A stretch of 20,000 bases of DNA from Prorocentrum cordatum (GCA_963575745.1 CAUYUJ010019862.1:1-20000), one strand, 5' to 3'; counted from the first letter of the stretch, positions 1 to 8,137 are shown. Numbers and translations: made by a program. The notes: generated by a model not told the origin, from the sequence alone.

Positions 1-36
1 TCCTCCTCCTCCTCCTCCTCCTCCTCCTCCTCCTCC
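1..36. repeat. (TCC)n microsatellite at the window edge
   Basis: An uninterrupted run of TCC fills the first 36 bases. It may continue to the left of the window. The same trinucleotide class recurs at 1175-1280, 3832-3927, 10407-10473, 10757-10973 and 19085-19500. Confidence 0.97.
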
Positions 37-685
37 CCTGGTCACCACAACACCCGCGCTGGCCCCACTGAGGCCGACAGGGGGGACTGCTCGGGCTCCC
101 CTCCGGGCTGGCCTGGCGTCAGCGTGGGAAGCACGAAGGCTGATAGCGCGCCGGCACGGAAGCGGGTCGCTGATCCGCCGGCCCGCGCCTGCGGGAGGGC
201 TTCTCTAAGTCCGCCCGACCGGGATGGGCGAAAACGGCAGAGGCCACAGGCAATGAGAAGGCAGTGGAGGGCGAGGAGGGCGAGGAGGGCGAAGAGGGCG
301 AAGAGGGCGAGGGCGAGGAGGAGGCGCAGGTGGCAGGGGGTTGCACTCCCAAGCGGCGCGGTCTTCTAAGAAGACTGCCCTGCCCACTTCGTCGCGTGTT
401 CCTTCGACAAGGGCCTCGGCGTTATGATATCTTACAGGCCGGGATGGACGAAACGGGAGCGAATCAGCTAAAAGTAGCTGGTTATCCCGGCGCCTCCTGG
501 CACTGGAGGCCTCTCTCCCCGAGGCGTCCAGGAGCGTGCCCCGCGGCGGGGGCAGAAGCTGGCTGCCTCCAGCAACTGTCGCGGTGCCCACTACCCCGAC
601 CACCACCACCGCAGCGCTCGTCCACGATCCCGGGGCCGCGAGAAAAACCACGACGGACATGTCTGTCATCATGTCCACGTAGGGG
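37..685. other. GC-rich stretch with no supported gene
   Basis: No recognisable protein family was found. The stretch holds a 9-bp minisatellite of the type GAGGGCGAG at about 264-327, which makes glutamate/glycine-rich shadow frames, and a 15-base quasi-palindrome of the form GTCTTCT-A-AGAAGAC near 360-374. A short similarity exists between about 219-240 and 441-460 (both resemble CCGGGATGG.CGAAA), possibly an old duplication. Open frames here overlap one another on both strands, so none was preferred. Confidence 0.5.
264..327. repeat. 9-bp GAGGGCGAG minisatellite
   Basis: About seven degenerate copies of a 9-bp unit, drifting between GAGGAGGGC and GAAGAGGGC. It explains the acidic low-complexity reading frame that crosses it. 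Confidence 0.85.
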
Positions 686-898
686 CATGTCGGAGGCCTG
701 GAAATGGGCACCAACACCAACACAAGGAGTGCCTCCACAGGGGGAAGATGATCCTAGATTTCGGCGTTGGTGGCAATATTCCGGCCACCTTGGAAGCCAG
801 AATATTACCACCATCAACGAGATCGGGATCTTCTTCCCCTCGATGGAGGCACACCGCCGATATTGGTGTTGGTGTCAACCTCTAGGCCTGCGAGCATG
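686..898. mobile_element. Foldback (palindromic) MITE-like element, ~213 bp
   Basis: The sequence reads inward from AGGCCT at 694-699 and, on the other strand, inward from AGGCCT at 884-889, and the two arms match over about 97 bp each. Shared blocks include CACCAACACCAA, GTGCCTCCA, GGGGAAGA.GATCC and AATATTC.GG. The arms meet near 791 with almost no loop. A flanking CATG at 686-689 and 895-898 may extend the arms. Long near-complete inverted repeats without coding capacity are typical of foldback elements and MITEs (short non-autonomous DNA transposons). No clear target-site duplication was found, so the family is unassigned. An alternative is a local inverted duplication. Confidence 0.8.
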
Positions 899-1174
899 GG
901 GGATCTTCTCGGGGCCCAGGGCCCTCCCACGCCGGCCCGAGCAAAAAAAACATAGTGCTGCGGCAGGGCCGGAGAGCTCTGGGGCCAGCGGCGCGAGAAT
1001 TAAGTCGGGCGTGTCCCCCTACAGGGGGATTTTCGACGAAAAATTAGAATTACTCCGACGGTAGGACCCCACACGAGAATCTGTTTAGCTTACCCTTTGC
1101 CCTTTCCTCCTCCCCCTGGCGGACACCCTCTCCTGTCGCCCCCTGCACTGCCCTCTCTTCCCCCTTCTATTTAT
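899..1174. other. Intergenic stretch with a dispersed hairpin motif
   Basis: No gene is supported. At 1003-1040 lies a 38-bp block centred on a TCCCCCT-AC-AGGGGGA hairpin, which recurs in inverted orientation at 3255-3293. The rest is GC-rich, passing into pyrimidine-rich sequence. Confidence 0.5.
1003..1040 (+). repeat. Dispersed 38-bp repeat, copy 1 (hairpin core)
   Basis: About 35 of 39 bases match the reverse complement of 3255-3293: both read GTCGGGCGTGTCC, then CCTACAGGGGGA, then TTCGACGAA. Here the core TCCCCCTACAGGGGGA is a perfect 7-bp stem with a 2-base loop. Function unknown. Confidence 0.75.
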
Positions 1175-1280
1175 CTTTCTCCTCCTCTTTCTCTTCCTCC
1201 TCCTCCTCCTCCTCCTCCTCCTCCTCCTCCTCCTCTTCCTCCTCCTCCTCCTCCTCCTCCTCCTCCTCCTCCTCCTCCTC
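1175..1280. repeat. (CTC)n / (TCC)n microsatellite
   Basis: Nearly pure CTC/TCC trinucleotide run. It yields poly-Pro and poly-Leu frames on the plus strand and poly-Glu or poly-Arg frames on the minus strand, none of them credible genes. Confidence 0.95.
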
Positions 1281-1486
1281 TCGCGCCACCTCCTCCTCGT
1301 CGTCGGCCTCCCCCATGCCCCTTCCCTCCTCATCCCCCTGCCTTTTCTCCCTGTGCACCTCCCCTTCCCCCTCGTCGGGGCAAGCAAATCCATTTTCCTC
1401 AGCGCCGTCGCCGCCTCGGCCAGCGCGCGCGCGTCTGCCGACGGCTAGATCGCGAAACCGTCGGGGCAAACCTTCGGGCTGGGCCG

Positions 1487-2806
1487 TAGGCTCCCGCTCG
1501 AGACTTCCTCCATATTCTGGTCTCAAGAGCCCACAAGTGACGACAGTTGCACGTTGCGGATGACCCGCTCGGATTCGAACATCAAGTGCGGGCCCCATAG
1601 GGAGGGGGCTCCCGCCTGAGACTTCCTCACAAGTCACTCACAGACGAGGCTCCCGCTCGAGACTTCCTCCATATTCAGATCTCAAGAGCCCAAAAGTGAC
1701 GACAGTTGCACGTTGCGGATGACCCGATCGGATTCGAACATGCAGTGCGGGCCCCATAGTGAGGGGGTTCCCGCCTGAGACTTCCTCACAATTCACTCAC
1801 AGACGAGGCTCCCGCCTGATACTTCCTCCACTCTCAGGCCTCAAGAGCCCAAAAGTGACGACAATTACACATTGCGGATGACCCGCTCGGATTCGAACAT
1901 GAAGTGCGGACCCCATAGGGAAGGGGCTCCCGCCTGAGACTTCCTCGCAATTCACTCACAGACGAGGCTCCCGCTCGAGACTTCCTCCATATTCAGGTCT
2001 CAGGAACCCAAAAGTGACGAGAGTTGCACGTTGCGGATGACCCGCTCGGATTCGAACATGAAGTGCGGGCCCCATAGGGAGGGGGTTCCCGCCTGAGACT
2101 TCCTCACGATTCACTCACAGACGAGGTTCCCGCTTGATACTTCCTCCATATTCAGGCCTCAAGAGCCCAAAAGTGACGACAGTTGCACGTTGCGGATGAC
2201 CCGCTCGGATTCGAACATGAAGTGCGGGCCCCATAGTGAGGGGGCTCCCGCCTGAGACTTCCTTACAATTCACTCACAGACGAGGCTCCGCTCGAGGACT
2301 CTCATATTTCTGGTCTCAAGACCCAAAAGTGACGAACAGTTGCCACGTTGCGATGACCCGTCGGGATTCGAAACATTGAAATGCGGGCCCCATAGGGAGT
2401 GGGGCTCCCTCCTGAGACTTTCCTCACAATTCACTCAACAGAGCAGACGAGGCTCCCGCTGATACTTCCTCCATATTTCAGGCCCCAGGCCCAAAGTGAC
2501 GGACAGTTAATGTTGCGGATGACCGCGTCGGATTCGAACATGAAGTGCGGGCCCCATAGGGAGGGGGCTCCCGCCTGAGACTTCCTCGCAATTCACTCAC
2601 AGACGAGGCTCCTGCTCGAGACTTCCTCCATATTCAGGTCTCAAGAGCCCAAACGTGACGACAATTGCACGTTGCGGATGACCCGCTCGGATTCGAACAT
2701 GAAGCGCGGGCCTCATAGGGAGGGGGCTCCCGCTTGAGACTTCCTCACAATTCACTCACACACGAGGCTCCCGCCTGATACTTCCTCCATATTCAGGCCT
2801 CAAGTC
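1487..2806. repeat. 159-bp tandem satellite with alternating A/B units
   Basis: Units begin at 1487, 1646, 1805, 1964, 2123, 2282, 2449, 2605 and 2764 (last one partial). Seven of the eight spacings sum to a 159-bp period, the exceptions being 167 and 156 where indels cluster. Each unit carries GGATTCGAACATGAAGTGC, then GGCCCCATAGGGAG, and an internal half-duplication built on GGCTCCCGC..GA.ACTTCCTC. From 1646 on, two variants alternate: A has CTCGAGACT with AGGTCTCA, and B has C.TGATACT with AGGCCTCA. This suggests a 318-bp higher-order repeat. No coding role is suggested. Confidence 0.95.
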
Positions 2807-2813
2807 AGCGAGT

Positions 2814-2815
2814 AG

Positions 2816-2858
<43 letters not shown>

Positions 2859-3080
2859 CGTTCGGTGCCGATGATGGTGAGTGATCGTGCGATGGTGATG
2901 GTGATGCTGATGGTGATGATGAGTGGGGAGTTATGGTGATGGTGATGATGATGCGGAGGAAGAAGCAAAGAGGAGCAGAAGGTGAGCGAGGAGGAGGAGG
3001 AGGAGAATGACGAGAGTGTGAGTGGAGTGTGAGTGTGAGTGAATGGTGATGATGATGAGTGAGTGAGTGAGTGTGCGAAG
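2814..3080. repeat. (TGA)n microsatellite and degenerate TGA/GAGT tract
   Basis: Pure TGA repeats cover about 2814-2858. They are followed by degenerate GATGGTGATG, GAGGAGGAG and GAGTGAGTG sequence up to about 3080. Poly-Ser, poly-His and poly-Ile frames on the minus strand derive from this and are not genes. Confidence 0.9.
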
Positions 3081-3178
3081 GCAGAAGAGGTGAGGGGGTG
3101 GGGTGAGTGTTCCTGCGCGGGGTGTGCAGAGAAAAAAAGAACCCCACCTTGGATGTGGGGAAATACCCCAAAAAGGTT

Positions 3179-3251
3179 TAAAAAATACTCCAAAAATAGT
3201 CCCCAAACTATGTGTTTGATTATGTGTTTGTTATGTTTGGGGTATTTTTTG
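3179..3251. repeat. Inverted repeat around AAAAAATAC.CC
   Basis: AAAAAATACTCCAAA on the left is matched by TTTGGGGTATTTTTTG on the right, making an AT-rich stem with a loop of about 40 bases. A third related block, AAATACCCCAAAA, lies just upstream. It could be a small foldback relic; no flanking duplication was seen. Confidence 0.6.
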
Positions 3252-3254
3252 TTG

Positions 3255-3293
3255 TTCGTCGAAGCTCCCCCTGTAGGAGGACACGCCCGACCT
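3255..3293 (-). repeat. Dispersed 38-bp repeat, copy 2 (inverted)
   Basis: Reverse-complement match of 1003-1040, with substitutions that weaken the central hairpin (CTCCCCCT-GT-AGGAGGA). Confidence 0.75.
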
Positions 3294-3625
3294 CACGCGA
3301 GAAAGCTCGGCGTGGAAGGTCTCGGCCCGAAGGCTTCTGGCCGTTTCGCGGCGGCCCTCGAACCTGGGATTGCACGTCCGCTGGCCTCTCAGACGCCCTG
3401 GGTTGCTGCTGCCTCGCCGCCTGATCCGCGGCTCCCGCGCGCGCCCGCATTTAGTCGCGGCCGCAGCCCGACCGTGACCGCTCGCCGTCGCGCTTTCGCC
3501 GGCGGCTGTAAAAAAAAGGAAGCCCTCGAACCACGGCGTGCTCCATCGGTCGCGCCTCGTCGGGAGCCCCCTGCGGGCCCAGAAGCACGCAACACGGCCG
3601 CCGCGAGGCTCCGAGCGGCGGCCTG
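3294..3625. other. GC-rich stretch, no gene recognised
   Basis: Several open frames cross this stretch on both strands, but none has a recognisable motif or a clear codon pattern. The phrase CTCGAACC at about 3358 was checked as a possible tRNA T-arm and does not form one. Confidence 0.5.
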
Positions 3626-3702
3626 GAATGAAGGGGCCCCAGGACACACAAAGAACAGAAATACACACAAATGAGAAAAGATTCCCCATAGTTCCCACAT
3701 GT
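3626..3702 (+). repeat. Dispersed ~160-bp repeat, copy 1 (5' half)
   Basis: Begins GAATGAAGGGGCCCCAGGA and continues CACACAAA..CACACAAAT and TTCCCCATA, as in the fuller copies at 11843-12004 and 12581-12744. Similarity stops near TGTTTGGGG. A small hairpin of CCCAACAA with TTGTTGGG follows at about 3718-3740. Confidence 0.75.
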
Positions 3703-3831
3703 TTGGGGTCGTTTTTCCCAACAAACCTGTGTTGTTGGGTACTCGTTTTGAAAGGACGGTGGCCCGCGTCGGCCCGCGTTTCCTCTCGTCCTCTTTTCCT
3801 CTTCATTTCCCCTGTCTCGTTCCTCTCCTAT

Positions 3832-3927
3832 TCCTCCTCCTCCTCCTCCTCCTCCTCCTCCTCCTCCTCTTCCTCCTCCTCCTCCTCCTCCTCCTCCTCC
3901 TCCTCCTCCTCTTCCTCCTCCTCCTCC
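3832..3927. repeat. (CTC)n microsatellite
   Basis: About 95 bp of CTC with a few CTT interruptions, directly upstream of the 90-bp satellite. Confidence 0.95.
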
Positions 3928-3949
3928 CACACCATCATCATCGTCATCA

Positions 3950-5258
3950 CCCATTCCGGCACACCCCTCACACGCTTCGTGGCCCCATAGGGAGCTCCGC
4001 CGAAGGTCCCAATGGGTGTGCCCGCATGCGTCCCGCACACCAATTTCGGCACACCCTTTCACACGTTCCGTGGCCCCATAGGGGGCTCCACCAAAGGTCC
4101 CACTGGGTGTGCACGCATGCGTCCCGCACACACATTTCGGCACACCTCTCACACGCTTCGTGGCCCCATAGGGAACTCCACCGAAGGTCCCACTGGGTGT
4201 GCCCGCATGCGTCCCGCACACCCATTTCGGCACACCCTTCACACGCTTCGTGGCCCCATACGGAGCTCCACCGAAGGTCCCATTGGGTGTGCCCGCATGC
4301 GCCCCGCACACGCATTTCGGCACACCCCTCACACGCTTCGTGGCCCCATAGGAAGCTCCACCGAAGGTCTCAGTGGGTGTGCCCGCATGCGTCCCGCACA
4401 CCCATTTCGGCCCACCCCTCACACGTTTCGTGGCCCCATAGGGAGCTCCACCGAAGGTCCCAGTGGGTGTGCCCGCATGCGTCCCGCACACCCATTTCGG
4501 CACACCCCTCATACGTTTCGTGGCCCCATAGGGGGCTCCACCGAAGGTCCCAGTGGGTGTGCACGCATGCGTCCCGCACACCCATTTCGGCACACCCCTC
4601 ACACGTTTCGTGGCCCCATAGGGGGGCTTCCACCGAAGTCCAGTGGGTGTGCACGATTGCGTCCCGCAACACACAACACACACACACACCACACACACCA
4701 CACACACACACACACACACATTTCGGCACACCGCCCACACGCTTCGTGGCCCCATAGGGAGCTCCACCGAAGGTCCCAGTGGGTGTGCCCGCATGCGTCC
4801 CGCACACCCATTTCGGCACACCCCTCACACGCTTCGTGGCCCCATAGGGAGCCCCACCGAAGGTCCCTGTGGGCGTGCCCGCATGCGTCCCGCACACCCA
4901 TTTCGGCACACCCCTCACACGCTTCGTGGCCCCATAGGGAGCTCCACCGAAGATCCCAGTGGGTGTGCCCGCGTGCGTCCCGCACACCAAATTCGGCACA
5001 CCCTTTCACACGCTTCGTGGCCCCATAGGGAGCTCCACCGAAGGTCCCAGTGGGTGTGCCCGCATGCGTCCCGCCCACCCATTTCGGCACACCCCTCACA
5101 CGCTTCGTGGCCCCATAGGGAGCCCCACCGAAGGTCCCACTGGGTGTGCACGCATGCGTCCCGCACACCCATTTCGGCACACCCCTCACACGCTTCGTGG
5201 CCCCATAGGGAGCTCCACCGAAGGTCCCCGTGGCGCAGTCCGCACGCGTCTCCACCAC
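3950..5258. repeat. 90-bp tandem satellite, 14 units
   Basis: The anchor GGCCCCATA recurs at 3981, 4072, 4162, 4252, 4342, 4432, 4522, 4612, 4748, 4838, 4928, 5019, 5109 and 5199. Spacing is 90 or 91 bp except for one 136-bp unit that carries a CA expansion at about 4666-4720. A unit runs from CTTCGTGGCCCCATAGGG through GCTCCACCGAAGGTCCC and TGCCCGCATGCGTCCC to CATTTCGGCACACCCC. Because 90 bp equals 30 codons and units lack stops, several frames on both strands stay open for hundreds of codons. Changes between units mix silent and replacement substitutions in the best minus frame, so protein selection is not evident. Confidence 0.97.
4666..4720. repeat. (CA)n expansion inside one satellite unit
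   Basis: CACACA runs with a few CCA and AACA breaks enlarge the eighth satellite unit to 136 bp. Confidence 0.95.
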
Positions 5259-5814
5259 CCACTACACCTCCGTCGGAGGCCGTCGGGGTTTTGCGCCTCC
5301 CTCGCCCGTCGTCGCTCTGCCCAGCGGCAAGAGCCTTGCCCGCTATCAGCCAGCCAGCTAGCTCTCTTTGCTGCGCGCAGCGGACGACCCGCGGGCGTCG
5401 CTGGGACCCCTCCGGGGCGACCTGCGCGCGTCGCTGGGATTCCGCGCTGCGCTGCGCCCGCAGCTTTGGATTTTGAGTGCGCGGGCAAAGAGGGAGTAAA
5501 AAAAGGGGAGGAAGCGGGCGCGATCCTCGCTGTGGCGTCGCGGCGCGCGGGCGATGCCGTCGGGGAGTCCCGGGGAAGCTCCTTGCGGCGGCCACGCCCA
5601 GCGTCACGAGTACTCTGAGGCAGTCATTCACAAACTATTAACATTCATATACAGTTGCACCATGCATTGGCATACTCGCATTCATGCACGTAGACTCGCT
5701 CGCACGCAGATTCATTCACAGTCAGACGCACTCGCGCTCAGATTCACCCGCGCTCAGTTTCCCTATATACTCAGATCAATCGTTTTCGTTCGCGTTGTGT
5801 ACCACGCCATTCAT
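5259..5814. other. GC-rich to mixed stretch, no gene recognised
   Basis: Contains a partial duplication of a GCGTCGCTGGGA block (about 5394 and 5429) and, from about 5640, an AT-richer part with loosely repeated GCACTCGC and AGATTCA phrases. Open frames overlap on both strands and show no known domain. Confidence 0.5.
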
Positions 5815-5866
5815 TTTGGCACAGCACTAGCACGGTTCGTTGCCCCATAGGGATCACCACCGAAAA
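5815..5866. repeat. Isolated diverged satellite-like monomer
   Basis: Contains TTTTGGCACA, then CACGGTTCGTTGCCCCATAGGG and CACCACCGAA, matching the 90-bp satellite at its most conserved boxes but about 600 bp outside the array. Confidence 0.75.
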
Positions 5867-5930
5867 AGTGAAACACAATTGCGGTACTCACACCTGCATA
5901 TGGTTGGGTCCTTCGTCTGGCAAATTTAGC

Positions 5931-6010
5931 CTTCCCCCCACTTCCCATATGTTTGCACATTTTCCTGGGATTCGACGATTGATTGTGTCTGTCTGTTTCT
6001 CTCCCTCCCG
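5931..6010 (+). repeat. Dispersed ~160-bp repeat, copy 2 (3' half)
   Basis: Carries CCCCCCACTTCCCATAT, TTTGCACATTTTCCTGGGA, TCGACGATTGATTGTGTCTG and a pyrimidine tail, matching the 3' half of the copies at 11843 and 12581. It ends one base before an ATG that opens the exon-like stretch at 6011. Confidence 0.85.
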
Positions 6011-6286
6011 ATGGAAGTCAAACAAAAAACTCTGGTCGGGGGGCGGTGGAAAGACCACGCTGGGCATCTGCTCGTGCCCTGCTTCGGGCCCCCGGGGCCC
6101 ACGCGGGCCCATCTGGCTGACGAGGTGCGACAGATAGGCGGAGCCGAGGCCTCCAGCCATGATTGTTCACGACGCCGTGATCTCTCGGCGGCGACGAGAA
6201 GGGCGAATAGCGCGGGGGCGGGCATGACACGCATTCGCCCGGGAGCCTCGTCGAAGACATGGATCCTCGGCACCCCTGAATACATG
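6011..6286 (+). CDS. Exon-like fragment with a protein-kinase-like GTPEYM motif
   Basis: An open stretch of 92 codons starts at a true ATG and ends flush with the TIR element at 6287. Residues 82-92 read KTWILGTPEYM. In AGC-type protein kinases the activation segment typically reads (K/R)TWTLCGTPEY followed by (M/L/I)APE, so this matches the P+1 loop except for a missing cysteine. Residues 71-77 (GMTRIRP) sit where the sequence after DFG would be, but the DFG aspartate and phenylalanine are absent, and no convincing HRD loop lies at the right spacing. The rest (residues 1-70) is unrecognised. It may be a broken kinase exon, an exon whose partners lie outside the window, or chance. The frame runs seven codons into the element before a TAA. 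Confidence 0.35.
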
Positions 6287-6689
6287 TACACCCTGCGAAA
6301 TGCTTAAGAGATCATGGGTTAAGAAATCCCACCAGCCCTTTGGGCGTGAGTGGTTTAGAGAGCCCGTTCTGTTCTCAACCCCCCTTTTTCCCCTTCGGGG
6401 AGGGGTTTCCCCCTCCCCCTACCCCCTCCCCCTGGGCCTGGAGAGGTCCTTCCGCGGGTCGTCAGGGGGGTAATTTTCGACTCCTGGGAAGGCTAAAAAA
6501 CGACACCCTCACGAGGATTCTGGCCCCGACGGAGGGGGGGCAGAAAAAACCCTCTCCTCTTCTTTGAAGCCAAAATCATTGATTTTACTACGGTGTTGGC
6601 CCCATTTTGGCCTTCTGTGGGGGCAGCGCTTGCCCTTCTGAGGGGGCAGCGCTCATTAAAGCTCCCCTCTTCTTTGATCGATCTCCTCC

Positions 6690-7005
6690 AAGATGGCCCC
6701 AAGAAGCGCCCAGGAGGCACCAAGAGGTCCCAAGATGGCCCCAAGAGGCCCCCAGGAGGCCCCCAAGAGGCCTCCAAGAGGCCCCCAAGATGCCCCCAAG
6801 AGGCCCCTAAGAGGCCCCAAGAGGCTCCCCCGAGGCACCCAAGACGCTCCTGGAAGCCCCTGGGGCCGCCAAGAGGCCCCCAAGACGCCCCAAACGGCCT
6901 CCAAGAGTCTCCCAAGAGGCCCGAAGAGGCTCCCCCAAGGCACCCAAGACGCTCCTAGAAGCCCCTGGGGCCGCCAAGAGGCCCCCAAGACGCCCCAAAA
7001 GGGGG
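6690..7005. repeat. Degenerate CCAAGAGGCCC minisatellite
   Basis: About 10-12-bp units of the form CC(A/C)AGAGGCCC, with a longer 105-bp-offset duplication (6821-6893 and 6926-6998 share GAGGCTCCCCC.AGGCACCC). Its minus-strand frame gives repetitive G-A-S-W-G-P-L-G sequence, which is unlikely to be a protein. A related but more diverged tract occurs at about 15330-15770. Confidence 0.9.
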
Positions 7006-7012
7006 CGAGGTG

Positions 7013-7440
7013 CCCGAACGCCTCACGCCACGAGGAGCCCGAACGACTCACACCAGGACGAGGGGCCCGAACGACTCACACCACGAAGAGCCCGAACGAC
7101 TCACACCAGAAGGAGGGCCCCGAACGACTCACACCAGGACGAGGCGCCCGAACGACTCACACCACGAGGAGCCCGAACGACTCACACCACGACGAGGGGC
7201 CCGAACGACTCACACCACGAGGAGCCCGAACGAGTCACACCAGGAGGAGGAGCCCGAACGACTCACACCAGGACGAGGGGCCCGAACAACTCACACCACG
7301 AGAAGCCCGAACGACTCACACCAGGACGAAGAGCTCGAACGACTCACACCACGAAGAGCCCGAACGACTCACACCAGGAAGAAGGGCCCGAACGACTCAC
7401 ACCAGGACGAGAAACCCCAAACGACTCAAACCACGAGGAG
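7013..7440. repeat. Alternating 25/28-bp minisatellite, ~16 units
   Basis: CCCGAACG recurs at 7013, 7038, 7066, 7091, 7119, 7147, 7172, 7200, 7225, 7253, 7281, 7306, 7334, 7359 and 7387, with a mutated unit at 7416. Spacings are only 25 or 28 bp, usually alternating. The short unit has CACCACGA(G/A)GAG, the long one CACCAGGACGAGGGG. No stop codons occur, so long frames cross it artificially. Confidence 0.95.
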
Positions 7441-7940
7441 CGCTTTCTCTCCCTCCTCCTCCGCCTCGTCCTTCTCCCGATCCCACCACAAGGAGGATGT
7501 ACAAGGAGGCGGGAGGAAGGAGGAACAGGGGAGATATGCGGGGGCAAGCGGACACACGCCTGAAAAACACGACTGTCGGCATGCTTCGCAAGAGTTGCTG
7601 TTGTGAGATGGGCTGGTGGGGATACGCGAAGCGTAAAGAATTCATAGTCTCAGAATTTGAATAAAAACCCAGAAGTTCCATTAACATCTGAAGATTTACA
7701 TTGAAACATTAAGAATCATCGAGACTCTGGCCCAAAACGTAAGTTTTCTTAGACATCGCCTAGGGTGTATTGCTCTCCCCTGAGCTATTCGCCCCTATCG
7801 TCGCCTCTGAATCTCGGTGTGGGAAACGGTGCGGGGGCTGGCCGGCCCGCGTCGGCGCCGGCCTGGGCCGGCCAGGGCCCAGGTCCTGAGCTCGGGCTGG
7901 CCGCGAGGCATCACCCAGACCCGCGACTGGCTGACCACCT

Positions 7941-8137
7941 TTACTGTTGCGGATGCCACGACAGTGGACACCCTGACAGTCCCGTCATTGAGTTTAGAAT
8001 GCGTTTAAGCTGTAGGAAGCATGTTATCAGCAGGTTTCAAACATGTGTGTTTTACATGTTTGATACATGTGTGACACATGTTTTAGACATCTGGAAATTA
8101 CTTGGCAGCATGCTCCCTCTCCATTACCCTCCACAAC
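7941..8137. repeat. Tandem-duplicated segment, copy 1
   Basis: Matches 8290-8486 at a constant offset of 349 bp. Shared blocks include GATGCCACGACA.TGGACACCC, TTTTAGACATCTGGAAATTA and CTCTCCATT. The middle is rich in ACATGT palindromes that can fold. Confidence 0.9.

Larger units (their letters stand above)
6328..7620. mobile_element. Candidate nested insert with 11-bp inverted ends
   Basis: CCCACCAGCCC at 6328-6338 is perfectly complementary to GGGCTGGTGGG at 7610-7620. The left boundary falls exactly where similarity to the short element (14380-14547) stops. On the right the two differ by 12-20 bp. The sequence after 7620 (GCGAAGCGTAAAGAATTCAT) resembles the element's own start (GCGAAATGCTTAAGAAATCAT), so the right part could instead be a separate, slightly decayed element copy. 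Confidence 0.45.
6287..7769 (+). mobile_element. TIR element, long form (~1.48 kb), TACACCCT family
   Basis: The left end reads TACACCCTGCGAAATGCTTAAGA. Reverse-complemented, the right end reads TACACCCTAGGCGATG and then TCTAAGA, giving terminal inverted repeats of roughly 22 bp. Both ends match the 168-bp inverted relative at 14380-14547: 6287-6327 corresponds to its first 40 bases and about 7633-7769 to the remainder. TA at each outer edge is compatible with a TA target, as in Tc1/mariner-like elements. The middle (6328-7620) has no match in the short form and carries two minisatellites. No transposase was seen, so the element is non-autonomous. Confidence 0.7.

Noticed and set aside
1167-1393. 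Poly-Glu, poly-Arg and poly-Pro frames as proteins
   Set aside because: They are direct translations of trinucleotide repeats, as are similar frames at 3828, 10757, 17925 and 19085.
3350-3380. Possible minus-strand tRNA from CTCGAACCTGGGATTGC
   Set aside because: No T-stem pairing and no acceptor or anticodon arms could be drawn.
3451-5258. Long open frames across the 90-bp satellite as a repeat-protein gene
   Set aside because: Several frames on both strands are open at once, no start or domain stands out, and unit differences are not biased towards silent changes.
6593-6620. Second spliced-leader relic at CCCCATTTTGGCC
   Set aside because: Only about 10 bases match and both ends of the leader are missing.
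7013-7440. CRISPR-like array
   Set aside because: The segments between repeats are near-identical to one another, not unique spacers, and the setting is eukaryotic.
7770-7800. SPELF peptide just after the TIR element as continuation of the kinase motif
   Set aside because: It is out of phase with GTPEYM across the TA site, has no AG acceptor before it, and its bases overlap GCTCTC.CCT, which is shared with the flank of the other element copy.
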